A DNA stretch of 64,000 nt from Astrocystis sublimbata (GCA_022453515.1 JAJNNY010000002.1:372001-436000); one strand, 5' to 3'. Counted from the stretch's first letter, positions 23,095 to 36,645 are shown. Numbers and translations: made by a program. The notes: a model not told the origin generated them from the sequence alone.

Positions 23095-23842
23095 ACATGG
23101 AGGCGCGGGGAATGCCCAGCCACAGTGCCGGCCAGCCGCGGCCGTAGCTGGAGGCAAATAAGCGCCACTGCTTCTCGCTTTTCTACTTTAACGAGGCTGG
23201 TTGACGAGAAGACTGATCCTCATACCGGCGTTCGGGGCAAAGGCGTTAGGAGTTCATTTACAGCCAGGCACGCGGACAAGATCACTACAAACGGGTAGCA
23301 ACCGAAGAGAATAGATTCTCGCGTGGCTGTCCTTTTCGACAAGCTAGTGACAATAGCAACTCGTCGACTTTGATATCTATGCTTCATCCCCGTGTCACCA
23401 TTGAGAACTCAGGTGCCTGCGTGTCAGGATACTGTGCCATTGAACAAGCTCTTCTCTGAGTGTCCCGTTCCATTTTGTTAGAGCTAACGGCACACTAAAT
23501 GATTATGATCTTTCTACCATCCACCTTGAACAATGCATCTATTTGCCTACTTAGGTAGTGACTCGCAATGTCTGCTGGTATAAGTTTCTTGGGCGGAGAA
23601 GGTAATCCACATGAACATGTATCTATCTGAATCACCCACTTCCATCACACACTCCACCTACTGCTAGCAAACGTAGGCAAAGGTGCAGAATAAAGCCCTC
23701 TATATGTGGTAGCAAAGGGTTTTGCTATGAAACAACTTTTGCGGCCTGATCTGAACGACTAATCTGGCTACACTTTTCGCCCACTCAGTTCGTTTGCCCG
23801 ATGCAGAGAGTAGGGGCGAGTAGATCTCGACTGTGTCATCAC
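23095..23842. other. convergent 3' spacer, no gene seen
   Basis: About 750 bases between the convergent ends of AP-2 sigma and the CCHC-knuckle gene. No recognisable coding region. Confidence 0.55.
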
Positions 23843-25927
23843 TCAATCTTCGTGACGCAGCTCAAAATTGGATCTATCCATCATTTGGCTTGCGGTCATT
23901 CGGTTGGTTGTATTGTTGATGATAGGATTATTGCGAGCTCTAAAGAGAGACACGATCTCAGGGCGGAACGGAGGACATTGAACCAATCGGTGGGTGGGTT
24001 TAGGTGCGATTGGCACAGCGGGCGACTCAGGTTGGTCATCACTGACAGCTCGATCGTCACCCTCGGAGTAAAGTTTAATCACCCCAGCGCTGTCAATCCT
24101 CGACTCAACTTTACCCACATTCGCTTCTACGGGTCGAGCAGCCGCCTCGCCCTTCCACATGATGTCAATGGCTAGCGCACATAGAAATTCATCGACTTGG
24201 TTTTCGACTTGGTCAACATTGTCCGAAACCGACACTGTGGAAGAAGGTGCGGACGACACTGTGGTCTCTTTGCAGGGTGAACTGGTATTCATATGCTGGA
24301 GAGGGCTCAATGCACGTGAAGCTGGGGATGATCGATTCCTAATCTCATCCCCGTCATCATAAGCGAGCCTGCCTTCGTCATGTTTGGTTACCTTATCTAG
24401 GTCCCTACGCTTTCGCCGTGGCTTCATGATGGAGGAGGAGCCCTGCAGCTGTAGGTATTTAAGTGGAGGTGAGGTAGAGTGATTTTGCAATCGCGGCGAG
24501 TCATCCCATGACTGAAATGAGGCCTTTCGCTCCCCGTTATAGCTCGAGTCTTTATATATCTCACGAGTGAGACGAGCACGTGCTGTATATGGTGAGACAC
24601 TTGAATTGTCCTTCTGTCTATGCTGAAGCCTCCTATCGTGCTCGGTTCGATTATGAGGGTCGTAGTCATTGGTCTCACTCCGGTTGTGAGGGTAAGACTC
24701 TGGAGTGCGAGACCGATACTGATTACGTCGTTCCGGGCTGTGGGTTCGATATCGGCTCCGATCTCGTGTCTCCCATAGTTCTTGGGGCTGGTCCAGACCA
24801 TCCTGGTACCGATTGCTTCTAGCTGACCTCCGGGCTCTAGACTTGGCATTTTCGCGTTGTTTTATCAAGGACCCCTTGAGGGGGTTCTTTAAGCACAAAG
24901 TCGCAAGATGATGACCGGTCTTTCCGCAAAAGTTACACCGGTAGTCTCGAGACGGCGCTTTATCATAGCGAGGGTCAAGATTTGTAGGACATAACTTGAT
25001 CCAGTGTCCTACGAGATTCATCAATCAGAAAGTCGCACTATTGGCTGAAGCTAACTCACCTGGCTCTTTACACCGGTCGCAGATGTAACTCTTCGGTGGT
25101 GTGGATGACTCCAGGTCGTCGTACAGTTTGTAGTTGCGACTTCGACGATCAGCTCTAGTCGTTGCTCCCACCATTTCCACATCTGAAGAGGAATCTGTTA
25201 CGATAGTCTCTCGCAACAAGTTAGTCGCGAAGTCTACGTCAGTATCTTGTGACTGCGTTTGGCTCACGTGTCGAGAGAAGGTAGCCATCGTGCTAGGACC
25301 CTCGTCAGCAGGACTAGAATCATCTCTCCCGACAATCTCCGCCTTGGATGGAGCTTGGTAATGTTGATCACCGCATATAGATATACGTTGGCTTGTGTGG
25401 TGTCGTCTGTTAGTGCATCCTTCTTCTTCTTCTTCGTCATCCCCCTCTCCTACTCTCAAAGTGCCATCTTCTTGCTCGCGCGAAAGCCCTGGTGAATATG
25501 TTCTCACGCCGTCATGTCGGTAATTAGCTGGGGGGTGAGCTTCTTCGTACTGGGGAGGTGGCTGTCTTCTACAAAATAATCGGTGGAGATCTTGCTGCGT
25601 GATCAAATATCTGCGCGTATAGGCTGGGTTCTGGACAGCGTCATATTCAAGCCACCCAATGAATGCTTCATCTATCTGCGTCAAACTGAAAGGCTCGATG
25701 TCTGTATAGCTCTGCATATGCAGTAACTCAACAAACTTGTCTAAAAGACCTTGGTTCTGGCTTGCGTTGTCCTGTTTGATTTGCTCATTAAACCATCTCA
25801 TCAGGATGTCGAAAATCTGATCACGAGACACGTTGGCCAAGACGCACTCACGGACTCTAGCCTCAAGATCTACCAGCGTCATACTGATCTCATGGACCAT
25901 GTCGGTGAGGCTGGAGTCCGCTGCCAT
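23843..25927 (-). CDS. double CCHC zinc-knuckle protein with Arg/Ser-rich tail
   Basis: Two exons (25927-25060 and 25008-23843) join in phase to 677 aa. Residues 1-130 are a helical, non-repetitive domain that I do not recognise. An acidic, serine-rich linker with a run of Asp/Glu (near 170) follows. The intron (donor GTGAGT) cuts the first zinc knuckle: Cys283, Cys286, His291, Cys296. A second knuckle has Cys314, Cys317 and Cys328 with paired His residues between. The next 100 residues are rich in Arg, Ser and Tyr with SPERR- and RSRTPESY-like motifs, as in RNA-binding or splicing-related proteins. Zinc knuckles of this kind bind single-stranded nucleic acid (family knowledge), so an RNA-processing role is plausible but inferred. 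An in-frame extension to 26095 exists without a clear start; MAADSSLTD at 25927 is preferred. Confidence 0.8.
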
Positions 25928-27139
25928 TATGAGGCCAGACAACAAAAGATATGCGAGTAGATTTGTTGAACTGAAAGGGTGTTTCGAGTTGTTGCGAAGC
26001 GCTTCGGTAGTTTGAGAGAACCAGTACAGAAGACGGCGTTGTAGGGTAAAGGAGCTTTTGAGAACACGCAGTAGGTAGACTGATTGCCTGACCAAACAAA
26101 TTTTCTTAAGTAAAGAAGGCAGGTAGAGGTAGGTAAGGAGGCAGGAGCAGGCAAGGCGAAGGAGGTCCTTCTGTAGAAAATCGAGGCACCGTAACTGCCT
26201 ACCTCATGTATGTAATCTGTAGGTATCGTGCTTGCCTCTACTACCTTACCGAGAGAGGCATAGGTACCTAGGTACCTGCTCAGTGTAATTGGGTTGATAC
26301 ATGTACCTATACCTACTAAGTATTGGACAGTATGCCGTTGATTCCGGCGTTATACGCAGCTCGAAATTGCTAACCGCCACTGCAGAGTCAGGAGGCATCG
26401 CAGATATCAGCTGCGTGTGCTCCTGCATGTCATGATTAGTCACGGCCGGGATCGTCTGTGGATTGCCCTTATAGCCATGAGATACAAAGAAGATGGGCAT
26501 ACAGCTGCTTTTCAGTACGCTCAGGTGCCTTGCCTAAGTGAATGCAGGTAGGCGTAACGAAAATCCCACCATCGCATTCGGTTTCGATTTACACCTGGGT
26601 ACCTAAGGCAGGAGGAAATTCAAGTGTTATGATTCAGCAGGTATCTGATCGAGGAATGGAGTAGGGTTGTCGGCGACAAGCATTGTGCCTTAGCTTCATG
26701 CTATAAGTACATCATGGATGTATGATGGAATCAATGCAGCTTTCGGATTCCCACTGATGGCAAGATGAATTGTGTAGAATGAGCATCAAAGATTTAATTT
26801 ATCTATTTGGATTGTGAATTGTTCTTGCTTAAAACCTAGCTTTGCACCCCCTATGTTGCGGTAATTAGCAAGGCGAACTGACCCCAGGTGTATTGATTAA
26901 TACCTACCTCGGTCCCTAGGTACATAGTAATGAACATATTGAATAGTATGTGTCTCTAGCATACAAGAGACTAAGCATAAGCATGATAATAGAAATAGAA
27001 ATAAATTAATGGCATTGCGTGAAGTTAACTACTCGTTTGTTTCAGCAAATGAGATCATCCTATTCAGATTACAGTTTATCAAGAGCTTTGTCATAGACTG
27101 CAGGCTCTAAACCCAGAGAGAGAAATATAAGTATGTAGA
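25928..27139. other. intergenic, TAGGTA-rich, no gene seen
   Basis: It holds the promoter of the CCHC-knuckle gene and many TAGGTA/TACCTA elements (26100-26320, 26520-26600, 26890-26935). No coding region recognised. Confidence 0.55.
26261..26277. repeat. TAGGTACCTAGG palindromic element
   Basis: Nested palindromes formed by TAGGTA and TACCTA (taggtacctaggtacct). One of dozens of related intergenic elements in the window. Confidence 0.8.
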
Positions 27140-28324
27140 CTATCGCTTTAAGGCAGCGAAGCGCGCCGCTAATTCATTGACATCTGGTATGCCATTGCCC
27201 TTCCCCTCTTCACGCGGTTTTGCTAAGCCGGATTCTACCATTTTCTTGTTCGGCTTCAGCTCCATCGAGTTCAGTGTCACTTTTGGACGAGGGTTTTCCG
27301 TTGAAGGGCTTGACGGATTTACATGCAATGGATTACTGGATCCCAGAGTGCGTGGTGGTGTAGCCCGGCTCAAATCTTCCCTTTCCCGCGCGGCTTTGCT
27401 GTCGGCCGGCAAGTCTGGGCTAGAGGTCCTGTGTGCTTGACCACCTCCAGTGTCATTACTACCACCGTCATTGCTGATTTCCTCATCTATAAGGTCGGGC
27501 GGTTGGCCCAACTCTCTTGCCCCTTTCGGCCAGTCCACTCCGTATGCCTTTGCGATCTCTTCGAGGTACCCTTGCACCAGCTCTGCCTTGGGAGGGGTTA
27601 CGCTGAGCTTCTTGACTACTTTTTCCGATACCAAGCCGTCTGAGTTTTCCATAGCAGCTAATACGAACTCTTTGCCGAATCTCTCCCCAAGAAGGGCACG
27701 AACCTGCTGTAGCTCCTTGACCTCCGTCTTGGGCGCGGCGTAGATTATGCTTTTCACTGCTTCTTCGAGGCCCGGGTCACAGGTTGCGTTTTCGAGGAGA
27801 GCGGCCCGAGCTAGAAGAAGTTCGCAGTATAATTCGAGGATCTCATGGAGTTCGGTATTGATGTCTGTTCGGATAATGTTCTCCGTTCTTATTCTCGCGG
27901 AATCGACCTTGCCAACTTCCAGCAGCTGAGCCACTGCAGCAGTCGCAATTAGCAATCGCGATCTCTAAAGGAGCCTATGATAAGATGTGGTGTAAGGGAA
28001 GCTTTCAGGGCAAGTATGAGCCCAACGGTTCAGGTGGTTGTAGATGATATCGTTTGTCAGCTCCCTCACGACTCGTGAGAGCCACAGCAGATGGTATCAC
28101 GCGCATGGCAACTCACTTGCTCTTCTCTGTGTTTTGCCCATTGACTCATCACGCTGTTGAATCATACGGAGTCGAGCAATGGTCAATTTGAGCTGCACCT
28201 TGAGCTTCGCCTATGTAGTCAAAACATCTTAGCGATGGTGCGTCGAGATGCTCAAACGAAAGCCTAGCTCCCACGGTATCTGATGGGAGTCCACACTCAC
28301 GACTATAGTTACGGCGGGAGGCAT
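27140..28324 (-). CDS. IST1: Ist1-like ESCRT-III-associated protein
   Basis: Three exons (28324-28301, 28210-28117, 27933-27140) join in phase to 303 aa. The N-terminal four-helix Ist1 domain is clear: KLKVQLKLTIARLRMIQQRDE (about 10-30), MAQLLEVGKVDSARIRTENIIRTD, then LELYCELLLARAALLE and AVKSIIYAAPKTEVKELQQVRALL. The LGERFGKEFV segment and the SVTPPKAELVQGYLEEIAKAYGV end of the domain follow. A Ser/Pro-rich linker leads to a C-terminal ELAARFAALKR, which fits the MIM1 helix consensus that binds the MIT domain of Vps4. Ist1 modulates Vps4 activity in multivesicular-body sorting. Intron 1 splits off only eight codons; intron 2 (183 nt) uses GTGAGT and CTGCAG. It is divergent from the ArAE gene. 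Confidence 0.93.
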
Positions 28325-28917
28325 GTTGGATGTGATAGCGACTACGACTGGAGGCCAGTCTCGTTCTATGAAGCACCGAGAATGGTCGAGGAGGGACCTG
28401 TAGTTGTAAATATGTACTTGGTGTCGGGGTCGGATTCGTTAATTACGAGATGCGATATGAATGCGCCAGGCAGCGAACGTAAACCCCGCCAAAACGTGCA
28501 CCAAGAACTTAAGTACGTACGTATACTTAGTGTCGTCACAGCTGACCGCGTTGGGTGCGGCTAAGCAACCTCATTCGGCCAATCGAAGACCACTTCAATA
28601 CGCTAACTAACTTACTTAGGTAAGCAGCTCAGGGTGTCCGGTACCTTACCTAGCCCGCCGTCGCCCGCCTAGGTGGGTGAGCCCATAATTTCACTTACCC
28701 CAAGCACCCATCTACAACACGCCAATCACACGATAGATGAAATGCTCCTCCATACAGATCCTCACGAGCCTCACGGATGCACATATTTTTCACTTCCACT
28801 ATAGCATTGACCCGGACAAGCCTATTGGTGGGAACTAGGAAATCAAAAGTCATGACTTGGCCTAATCCTTGCTGAATTTGACCTGCTGGCAGCGAGTCGC
28901 GAGTCTTGAGAGAAATA
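28325..28917. promoter_or_regulatory. probable divergent promoter region (Ist1 / ArAE transporter)
   Basis: A 593-base gap separates two divergently transcribed start codons, so both promoters must lie here (inference from layout). It includes TAGGTA-like elements near 28615-28675. No specific factor site can be assigned. Confidence 0.45.
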
Positions 28918-31900
28918 ATGCCTAGACACCGATGGAAATCACGCTTGCCACAAGCGTGCCGGCGATGGGTTGGCCATCTGGCCACGAACCTACGTAAACC
29001 CAGTGTCTGGCAGCCATTAGTAAAGAATGTTCTCAGCACGACCATTACCATCATCATCGGTACAACTCCCGCCATCGTAAAAATATACGGGACTTCAACC
29101 TATTTAGGTGCAATGGCATCTGTGTTTGGTCAACCAGGACAGCGTTTCGGGAAAAGTAAGTCATGCCATGATCCCAAATATCCAAACCCGTGTTCTTGTC
29201 TGCCTGTCTGTCGTTGGAGTGTCTTAGGAATTGTGGTGATTTTCATATCTTCGTCGCTGGTTATGGGAAGTTTTCACTTTTATAGTGTTAAAGCTAATAT
29301 AAGATGTTGGGTCGCAGTGGCTGAAACCGTTTCACTGATTACTTTTGGTACACTCTTGGGCCTCGCTTGGAGTAATCTTGGTCTTTATCTTTCTGGTTTA
29401 GTGTTCGACCACAACATCAATGCTGCATGGGCGGTTCGCGCAATTTTCTTCGTACTGGCTGTCATTTTCCATGGTCTGCTTCGCTCGCTCGCGCCCAGAT
29501 TGTTCCAACTTGTTCTCTTTTTCATGCTAGTAAATCTAAGCATAATAACGAGCCCTACAAGGGCCGTGACCCTGTCAGCTCTCAAGACAGTGATATATCC
29601 GGTCTTCACGGCGGTTGGAGTTGTCATCTTGGTCAATGTCGCCATATTCCCGCAACCTTCGAGTCGGTTCCTAGGTACCAGCACGATAGAGACCCTATCG
29701 GAAGCCGTCGACTCGTTCCAAGCAGCTGGAGATTGGTTCTTGACGAAAGCCGAAGATGGCGGCGGGGAGGAGACGTCACCCAAATCAATGCGCACCAAAC
29801 TTGCTGCTCTAAGTAACAAGAAAGTGAAGCTAAGGGCTCGTCTTAGCAGCTGTAAAGCAGCGCAGGCTGAATGCAATTTCGAGTTGGTCCTTTCAGTTTT
29901 ACCACCTCGGATGCTGAAACCGATCAGTGTCCCCATGATGTCTCGACTTATTCAAGTTACAACAAGTCTCATCAATGCTTGTGAAAGCAAGTTTGCTCTG
30001 GCAGCGTATAATATGCAGGAATGCGTGTCAAATGGACCAGAGAAGCAGAAGAAGGCTGATTTGGAATTGCATTCGAGGTCCAACGGAGGTACAATAGAGC
30101 ATCAGCGCAACATAGCTCTCATCAAACCTATCCGAGAGATTGAGTCCGGGGACATTGACGTTCTAGATCACATCTTGTCGGTAGTCCGGCACCCAGCCAG
30201 GGCGATGCAAGATCAAATTCAAGATGCTATGCATCTGATCATATCTTCGTTAGCCTACTGCTATGACGTTTCCCAACTGCCTGGAGGGTCCCCGAAACCC
30301 GACGGAATTTTTCTCGAGGAGATGGATATACGGATAGACATTTTCACTAAAGCTTTAAACAAATTCGATATCGATTCAGCGACCGCCCTCGATGGTGCGG
30401 CAATTGAGCCAGATGACAGTGCTTCAATGGTGAGCTCCGTTCTATTGTTCATTCCAAAACTTCGCGCTGCCTATTTTGAGCTGCTAACGAACGTTGGACT
30501 TGATTTCTAGAGCGATATCACGATGGAGACTCACCTAGTGTCTTCGTTTCTTATCAGCATTAGTCAAGCATCTAGGCAAATTTTGGAAATGCTCAAGCAT
30601 TCCAGGAAACTAGTCGAAAAAAAGCAAGCGAAAAATGGGCACCGAACGCTGTATTGGCCTCATATCAGTTGGAAGAAATGGCTTATTTCCGGTGGTGAAC
30701 AAGACGGCAACGTTCTACCAGAGAGTGCCAGAAAAGAAGCAAGGACGGGACGCGGATCAATAGAAGACAGTAAAGACGAGGACGATGATGACACCGATAC
30801 TCTGGTGCCACCAACGAACCAACAAACAACAGGTAATGGCCTCACCGAGACATTACCGTCACGAGAACGGCCGCAACGAAACGGCCCACGGGCGCTTTGG
30901 TTACGTGGCGTTGCTGCCGATACCGTCGAGTTCTTGCAGAACTCCGACGACCTTGCTTTCGCGCTCAAGATGGCCGTCGCAGCCTTATTAGTAACATGGC
31001 CCGCATTTGTGCCGTTCTTCAACTCCTGGTATTCATCAGTCCGGGGAACTTGGGCTACCCTGCAATTGATTCTTGTCTTTGAAGTATCTATAGGGACAAC
31101 GTTCTTAGGCTTCTTTTTACGAGCGCTAGGTACTACCCTTGGTTGTTCAATTGGTCTCATTGCCTGGGAGGCTGGACAGGGTAACCGAATAGTTTTAGTA
31201 GTTATCCTGGCTATCGGGCTCTTGCCTGGTAGCTATGTGCACTTGGCTACACCGGTAAGCTACCCAGTCCCGAATATTAACACACCTTGCTCAAGAGAAG
31301 CGTCATTAACACAAGATTTTACAGTATGTAAAAGCCGGGATAATATCCATGGTAAGCCTATCAGTTGTTGGTCTTGGTATGTATCGCTGCCCCGCTGGGA
31401 GTGAACCTCTGTACTAACAGACAAATTAGCAACGGTAGTACGGGTGAACGATGACGCCCCCTGGCAGACTTACCTCAAACGACTTATCTGCTTTCTTGTC
31501 GGTGGTACAGTAGCACTCATAGTTGAGACTTCCTTATACCCAGTACGTGCAAGAGATAGACTCGTCGAGTCTCTGGTCTCGAGCATAGCGCAGATCTCGA
31601 TTATGGAATCTTCGGTAGCTGTGGGTATCGATTCACCTAATGCCGTGGACACGAAGACGCAGGCCCTCAATGCGAACTTTAAGCGTGCAAAGCAGAAAGC
31701 AGAACAGGCACTTGATGCTGCTCGAACCTTCCTGCCTTTTTGCTTGACTGAGCCACGAATCAAGGGCAATTTCAGGGGACAGGCTTTAGTATATGGCGAA
31801 ATGATCCACGTTCTATTCCAAATAATAGAACGTATGGACAACATGCTTCACATACGAAAGTTATTCGGAAGCGGCGTTCTCGAGGAGCTGCACGAAGAGA

Positions 31901-32715
31901 TACTACCCTACCGGAGAAATGTTGCCGGCTGTGTTACTCTGACTCTGTTTTCAGTCCAAGAGGCGTTGACTACCAGGCTGCCCTTACCGCAGTATGTGCC
32001 GTCCAGCCGAGTTGCTCAGCTTCGAACTGTAGCGCGTGTCCGTGAGCTTTTGCACGCACGTGCACAATCGAGCCCGGCAGAAACTGATATCAAGCCCCAC
32101 ACTGTAACGACATCGCATCAAGAACCTTCTATAGCTGCTAAGGACATGACCCCGGAATCAAGGACAAGGCATGCCTTCCTGGCCTGGAAAGCCTCATCTG
32201 CAGGCATGATGGAGATCATTGAATATCTCGAAGAGCTTGTTGATCTTGCTAAGCTACTTGTCGGCGTAAATGCCTTCCGCAGCGGGTTGTTGAAGCGTCC
32301 TCAATTTCAGGAGCTAAACGCTCAATTTCAAGCATCGAAAGCTAAAGCGGACACGCCAGATCTTGTTATGTCAAACGATGAGACGGCTAAGGGTACTCAA
32401 AAGGGATTCAGAAGGCGCCGTTTCTCGTCATTTGCCTCGCTTGGGCGGCGACCTTCACTTGTTATGCGCGAACCCTCCGATACTGAACTGGGCCGCTGCC
32501 AAACGGCTGGCGCTAGACCTGCGGCCGTTGATGACATCCCTGTTGACAACCAAGACAGGTCTGACAATCACGCGGTTGAAGATCACGATGACATCCCATG
32601 GAGCCTCCAACGCGTCATGTCGAAGAGGATAGAAGAGAATCGGTTGAGGAGGGCAGATTCCGAGGATGCGAAAGGAAAAAACCCACTTCGAAATGTCCAC
32701 ACATGGACAGGATAA
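28918..32715 (+). CDS. ArAE/FUSC-type membrane transporter (fusaric-acid-resistance-like, DUF2421)
   Basis: Five exons (28918-29155, 29318-30429, 30511-31254, 31325-31376, 31430-32715) join in phase to 1143 aa. It has the two-block layout of fungal aromatic-acid-exporter proteins: an N-terminal hydrophobic block (TITIIIGTTPAIVKIYG..., TYLGAMASVFGQPGQRFG, then several helices), a long cytosolic region, and a second block beginning LAFALKMAVAALLVTWPAFVPFF with RGTWATLQLILVFE. A helical DUF2421-like domain (ARDRLVESLVSSIAQ onward) and a basic, serine-rich tail follow. Such proteins are proposed efflux carriers for organic acids; the substrate is unknown. The first ATG in frame is at 28918. Intron 1 (162 nt, GTAAGT...GTCGCAG) is a multiple of three and has no in-frame stop, so a retained form stays open. 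Intron 2 uses GTGAGC with branch GCTAAC. Confidence 0.88.
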
Positions 32716-34730
32716 CATTCTGACCAATTGATCTGGCGAAAGCTACGTAGTCTTTGAAGATTGCTGTACACGGCATTGGGCAGTGGTTACAGGCAAAGGT
32801 TAGGGGGGAATCGGTTTTCCATGTAGGTCTGGGCTTTCAAAGCTGCTGTTGACTGCTCCCTTTTGAGCACTTGCTCATTCATGTATCCGTATCACCAGAT
32901 GTCCACAAGGGCAAGTTTAACACAGGAATATGCGATTTAGCTTGTGAAAATGCCAAAAATCCCGATGCATGACGAGATCAGCAAGCTGATATTTTGAAGC
33001 AGTCACCTGAGGTCACGTCCTGGTTTCCGCTCTAGCAGTACATGTCCCAGTTAGTTGAGGAGGGTGATTAAGTCTCCCGAGTCGCAATCTCTCTCCAAGT
33101 CGGCAAACATGTGTGGCTCGACACGATATCGACCTGGCATCCCGGTGTCGCGGAAATAGACAAGGCCTCAGTTGCATCTCATATACTATAATGCTCTACG
33201 GTTTTGTATTCGAGCCATACTGAAGAGAAGCCGTTGCTTTTTTAAGTTTCCATCGTGTATGTCAATAAGATTTAATATTGTCCTTATACGGATCTTCTCC
33301 CATCTTCCTGGCAACTGCCAAATACTCCACCGGGATATATATAGTGCTCTATGGAATGAACCGAACAACCAAGGCCTTGAAAACTGGTATGAATTGGTGG
33401 GGAGCAGGGCGCAGGTGAAGTATTGACTGATGGTTGCTGCATGGCTTGATTAATCTGAGTTTGGCTTGAGATTGTGCGACCCGGGGCTGCGAACTCAAAA
33501 AGCCGGTATGGATAGGATATGTGCAGAAAAGTATATAGTCTATAACAGCAGCAGGCCTGCTGCATGCTGGCCGGGTCACACTCCGCTCTCGTACCACTTT
33601 TTCCCCCGTAGCAAGGAGAGAAGGAAGCGGTCCGGGACATGATCTCTACCGCCTCGTTCGTAGCGCATGGCACGATTGCGACATGCACCTGCTCGTAGCG
33701 ATGGATGGATTCGCGCAGCGCCCCGCCTACCTGGCGAATCTTGGGCATATCTGAACTGCTGCTCCATTAGGTAATGTCGCGAAACTCAAGAGATCATCCC
33801 TTTGCACCGTCTCAAGCCGCAGTCTATCTCCCAGAAATCCTGATGCAACCCATGATAAAACTCTGGGTCGGTATCCTGTTTCCTCCACAGTAATAATTAG
33901 CATATATGTATACCGCGTCTATGACGGCGCCATGCGGGAGATGAAGACGACCGGGTTTGGCAGGCCCTTGCACGGTTGTACCAAACTTTGGTGAGCAGGT
34001 AAGAGTTATATCATCGTCCAACTAATTACGAGTTACTATCATACCCAAGTTGCTCCAGGGTTCAATCCAAGGGAGAAGCTCTCATACGACCCAAACTGTC
34101 GGGTTATTGTTTTGGTCTACCTCATTTACGCGGCGAACGCTGTCCGAGCTTGGGAGTAAGCAGTGCCAATTCATGATCAATATCGAACGCATACTTAATA
34201 AGGATGCATTAGAAAGACAGTGTCTCCCTACCGAAGCCCGGCCTTGGGGGATCAGACATCACGGACTCAATATTTTATGTAGGCCTTCACTCTGGCCACA
34301 GGGGTGATTGGAGTATTAGTATGCTGTCTCGGTTACCTACTTACCTAAGTACTAACTAAGTAAACGCGTGTTGGGGCAGGGGCCGGTACATACTTCGCCG
34401 AGGGATGATTTTCATGACAGCGCAGGGTTGTCTGATGCAAGCAATGCCGAGCCGGGGAAGTGAGGGCGGATCGACCCGATATTCCAGTTCTACCACATTT
34501 CGCATAAGTACTCTCAAGTTTTATCAAACAAGGATTTGAGGCATCCCGGAACCCATGCTTAACTACCTACCTAATTAGCCATCACGATATGCAAACCGTT
34601 CGGTCTGGGATATCATGCCCGGTAGGTTAGATCACGACCTTATCAGTAGTTGTTCAGTGCGAGATCACCTGGTCGAAAGGTTGCGAGATGAGGGACTTAT
34701 TGCACATCCAGACACAGGCATCGACTTGCA

Positions 34731-34749
34731 TACCGTACCGTACCGTACC
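34731..34749. repeat. TACCG microsatellite
   Basis: Nearly four head-to-tail TACCG units, just upstream of a 15-base G run. Confidence 0.85.
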
Positions 34750-36618
34750 CATTAGCAGGGCACGGGCCGATACTGTACATAATCTCCAAATCTCGGGCCA
34801 AGTTCGCCCTTCAGTGGAGAATCTGTTCCTGGTAGGGGGGGGGGGGGGGTTTCGTTTGGTCTGTTTATACTACGAGTAAGCTAAACCGTGATATAGATAG
34901 TATATCTAGCATACCTCATGTCGAGCTTGTTTCAACAACTCAAAACGCATAGTCCCAGGCTGCCAGGTAGCTTATAGCCCGCGTGGATTGCCGTTGTCAC
35001 TCCCACTGGCCAGGGTTGGCGGGCAAATTCAACCCTGCCATGGTTTAGGTAAAGTACGGACGGAGTATGTATGAGCGGACGCATCCCACCGGATCCTATC
35101 TCGGTTTGGCACATTTGCCCAAGTCGCTTACCTAGATACCTTGTTACCAGGTCGTCTATGGCCCGGGGAGGGATTGATTCTTTGACAGTTTGACACATTC
35201 GACCTCCTGCGGCCGGGTTCCGAGATGGCCACTGGGGTTTTCCCAAGCAATTACCCACCTGGGTACGGCATCCACCCGCGTCGGTCCTGATCGCGAAATG
35301 AAGTCCTGGACCGCGCCGCGAGACCCAACCTTAGAATGGGCAGACGAGGAATCCTTCGTGGCCCGCCTGGGTGAGCTGGCTGGGCTGGGTACTGCAAGAT
35401 AATAGTGCGATCCATACCAACCAACTAAGGGTCAACTTTCTGGGCCGATGTCAGTAGCCGCTGCGACCTGGCATCCTGGGTAATAATTATGGCACTCCTG
35501 AGCTCATGCCGAGTCCAGACCTCATACAGCTATAACCGACGTCATAGGAGCATGGCCTATTTGACATCCTGCCCTTTGCCTAGCTGTCGAGACGTAGAGG
35601 TTTGGTACAAGTCGGAAGAAGCGCGCCAATCAGAGATCGAAGCAAGATATAATTAATTACCTGCCAACTTACTTGCTAACTTACATTGAGCGTTGAGGGG
35701 GATTTGCACACACACAGAGGCGAAAGCCGAGTAGGAACCAACCTGCGTCACCCTGCGTGCTTTCAAGCGCTGCGGTTCGTTCGCAAGCTCGGGGTTTCCA
35801 ACGCGACACCTGCATCCAGTTTCCTTACTCACTCCTTACCTAGGTACTTACTTATGTAGTACTCGCATGTAAACAGTCTCGAGGAGGCACTTAGGTGACC
35901 ACCTACCTACGTGCGATTTGCGGCGGCGCCGAACTACTCTACACCTGAAACATGCTGTATATAGACCTCCCATCAGAACTTGCAAGTCTTCTAATTATAT
36001 GATTCGGGGGTTTTTTTTTGTTCTTTTTTTTTGGCCCTATGTGCATGACCTTATGATGGGCAGGGACAGAGATTCTCGTCCTCGGGCATGCAAACACCGA
36101 CTTGCTGGCCGTGCAGCTCAACAATTGCTCGTCGAATGGCCTGTGTGGCAAAACCGAAGGGGCGGGAGAAGACAATGGGCATGTTCATCAGAGCATGGCG
36201 GACGGACGGACTCTGCAGACGGCTTGTCCCGTCAGCCATACAGAATAGCATGCCTGGGCAAAGGACGGCCAATAATGCAAACGTGCACGGTTCTGATAAT
36301 CATCAAATGACAGCTGGGTCTTAGCATAGCATCGTGTGGCTAAGGTTGCATGGCCTACAGCAATGCCTCGTACCCGCCATTCAGTCAGGTCCTCGACTCC
36401 TTTCTCAAGCTTAAGAAAATATACTTTTTCAATAGAAGCTGGAAGTGCCTTGCTTGCTTGGACCGAGCTGTTTACTGTAATAGCTATCATGTACGACGGA
36501 CGGCCCACCGCATCAGATGCCAAGACCAACACTTACCGTCCTGTTGGGGTGCGAGCTGCCAGCCAGCCAGCCAACCATCAATCAACCCATCCCTTTTACT
36601 GCTTATACTCTCGCCGGG

Positions 36619-36645
36619 CACATCCACATCCACATCCACATCCAT
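36619..36645. repeat. CACATC hexamer repeat
   Basis: About four perfect CACATC units in intergenic DNA. Confidence 0.85.
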
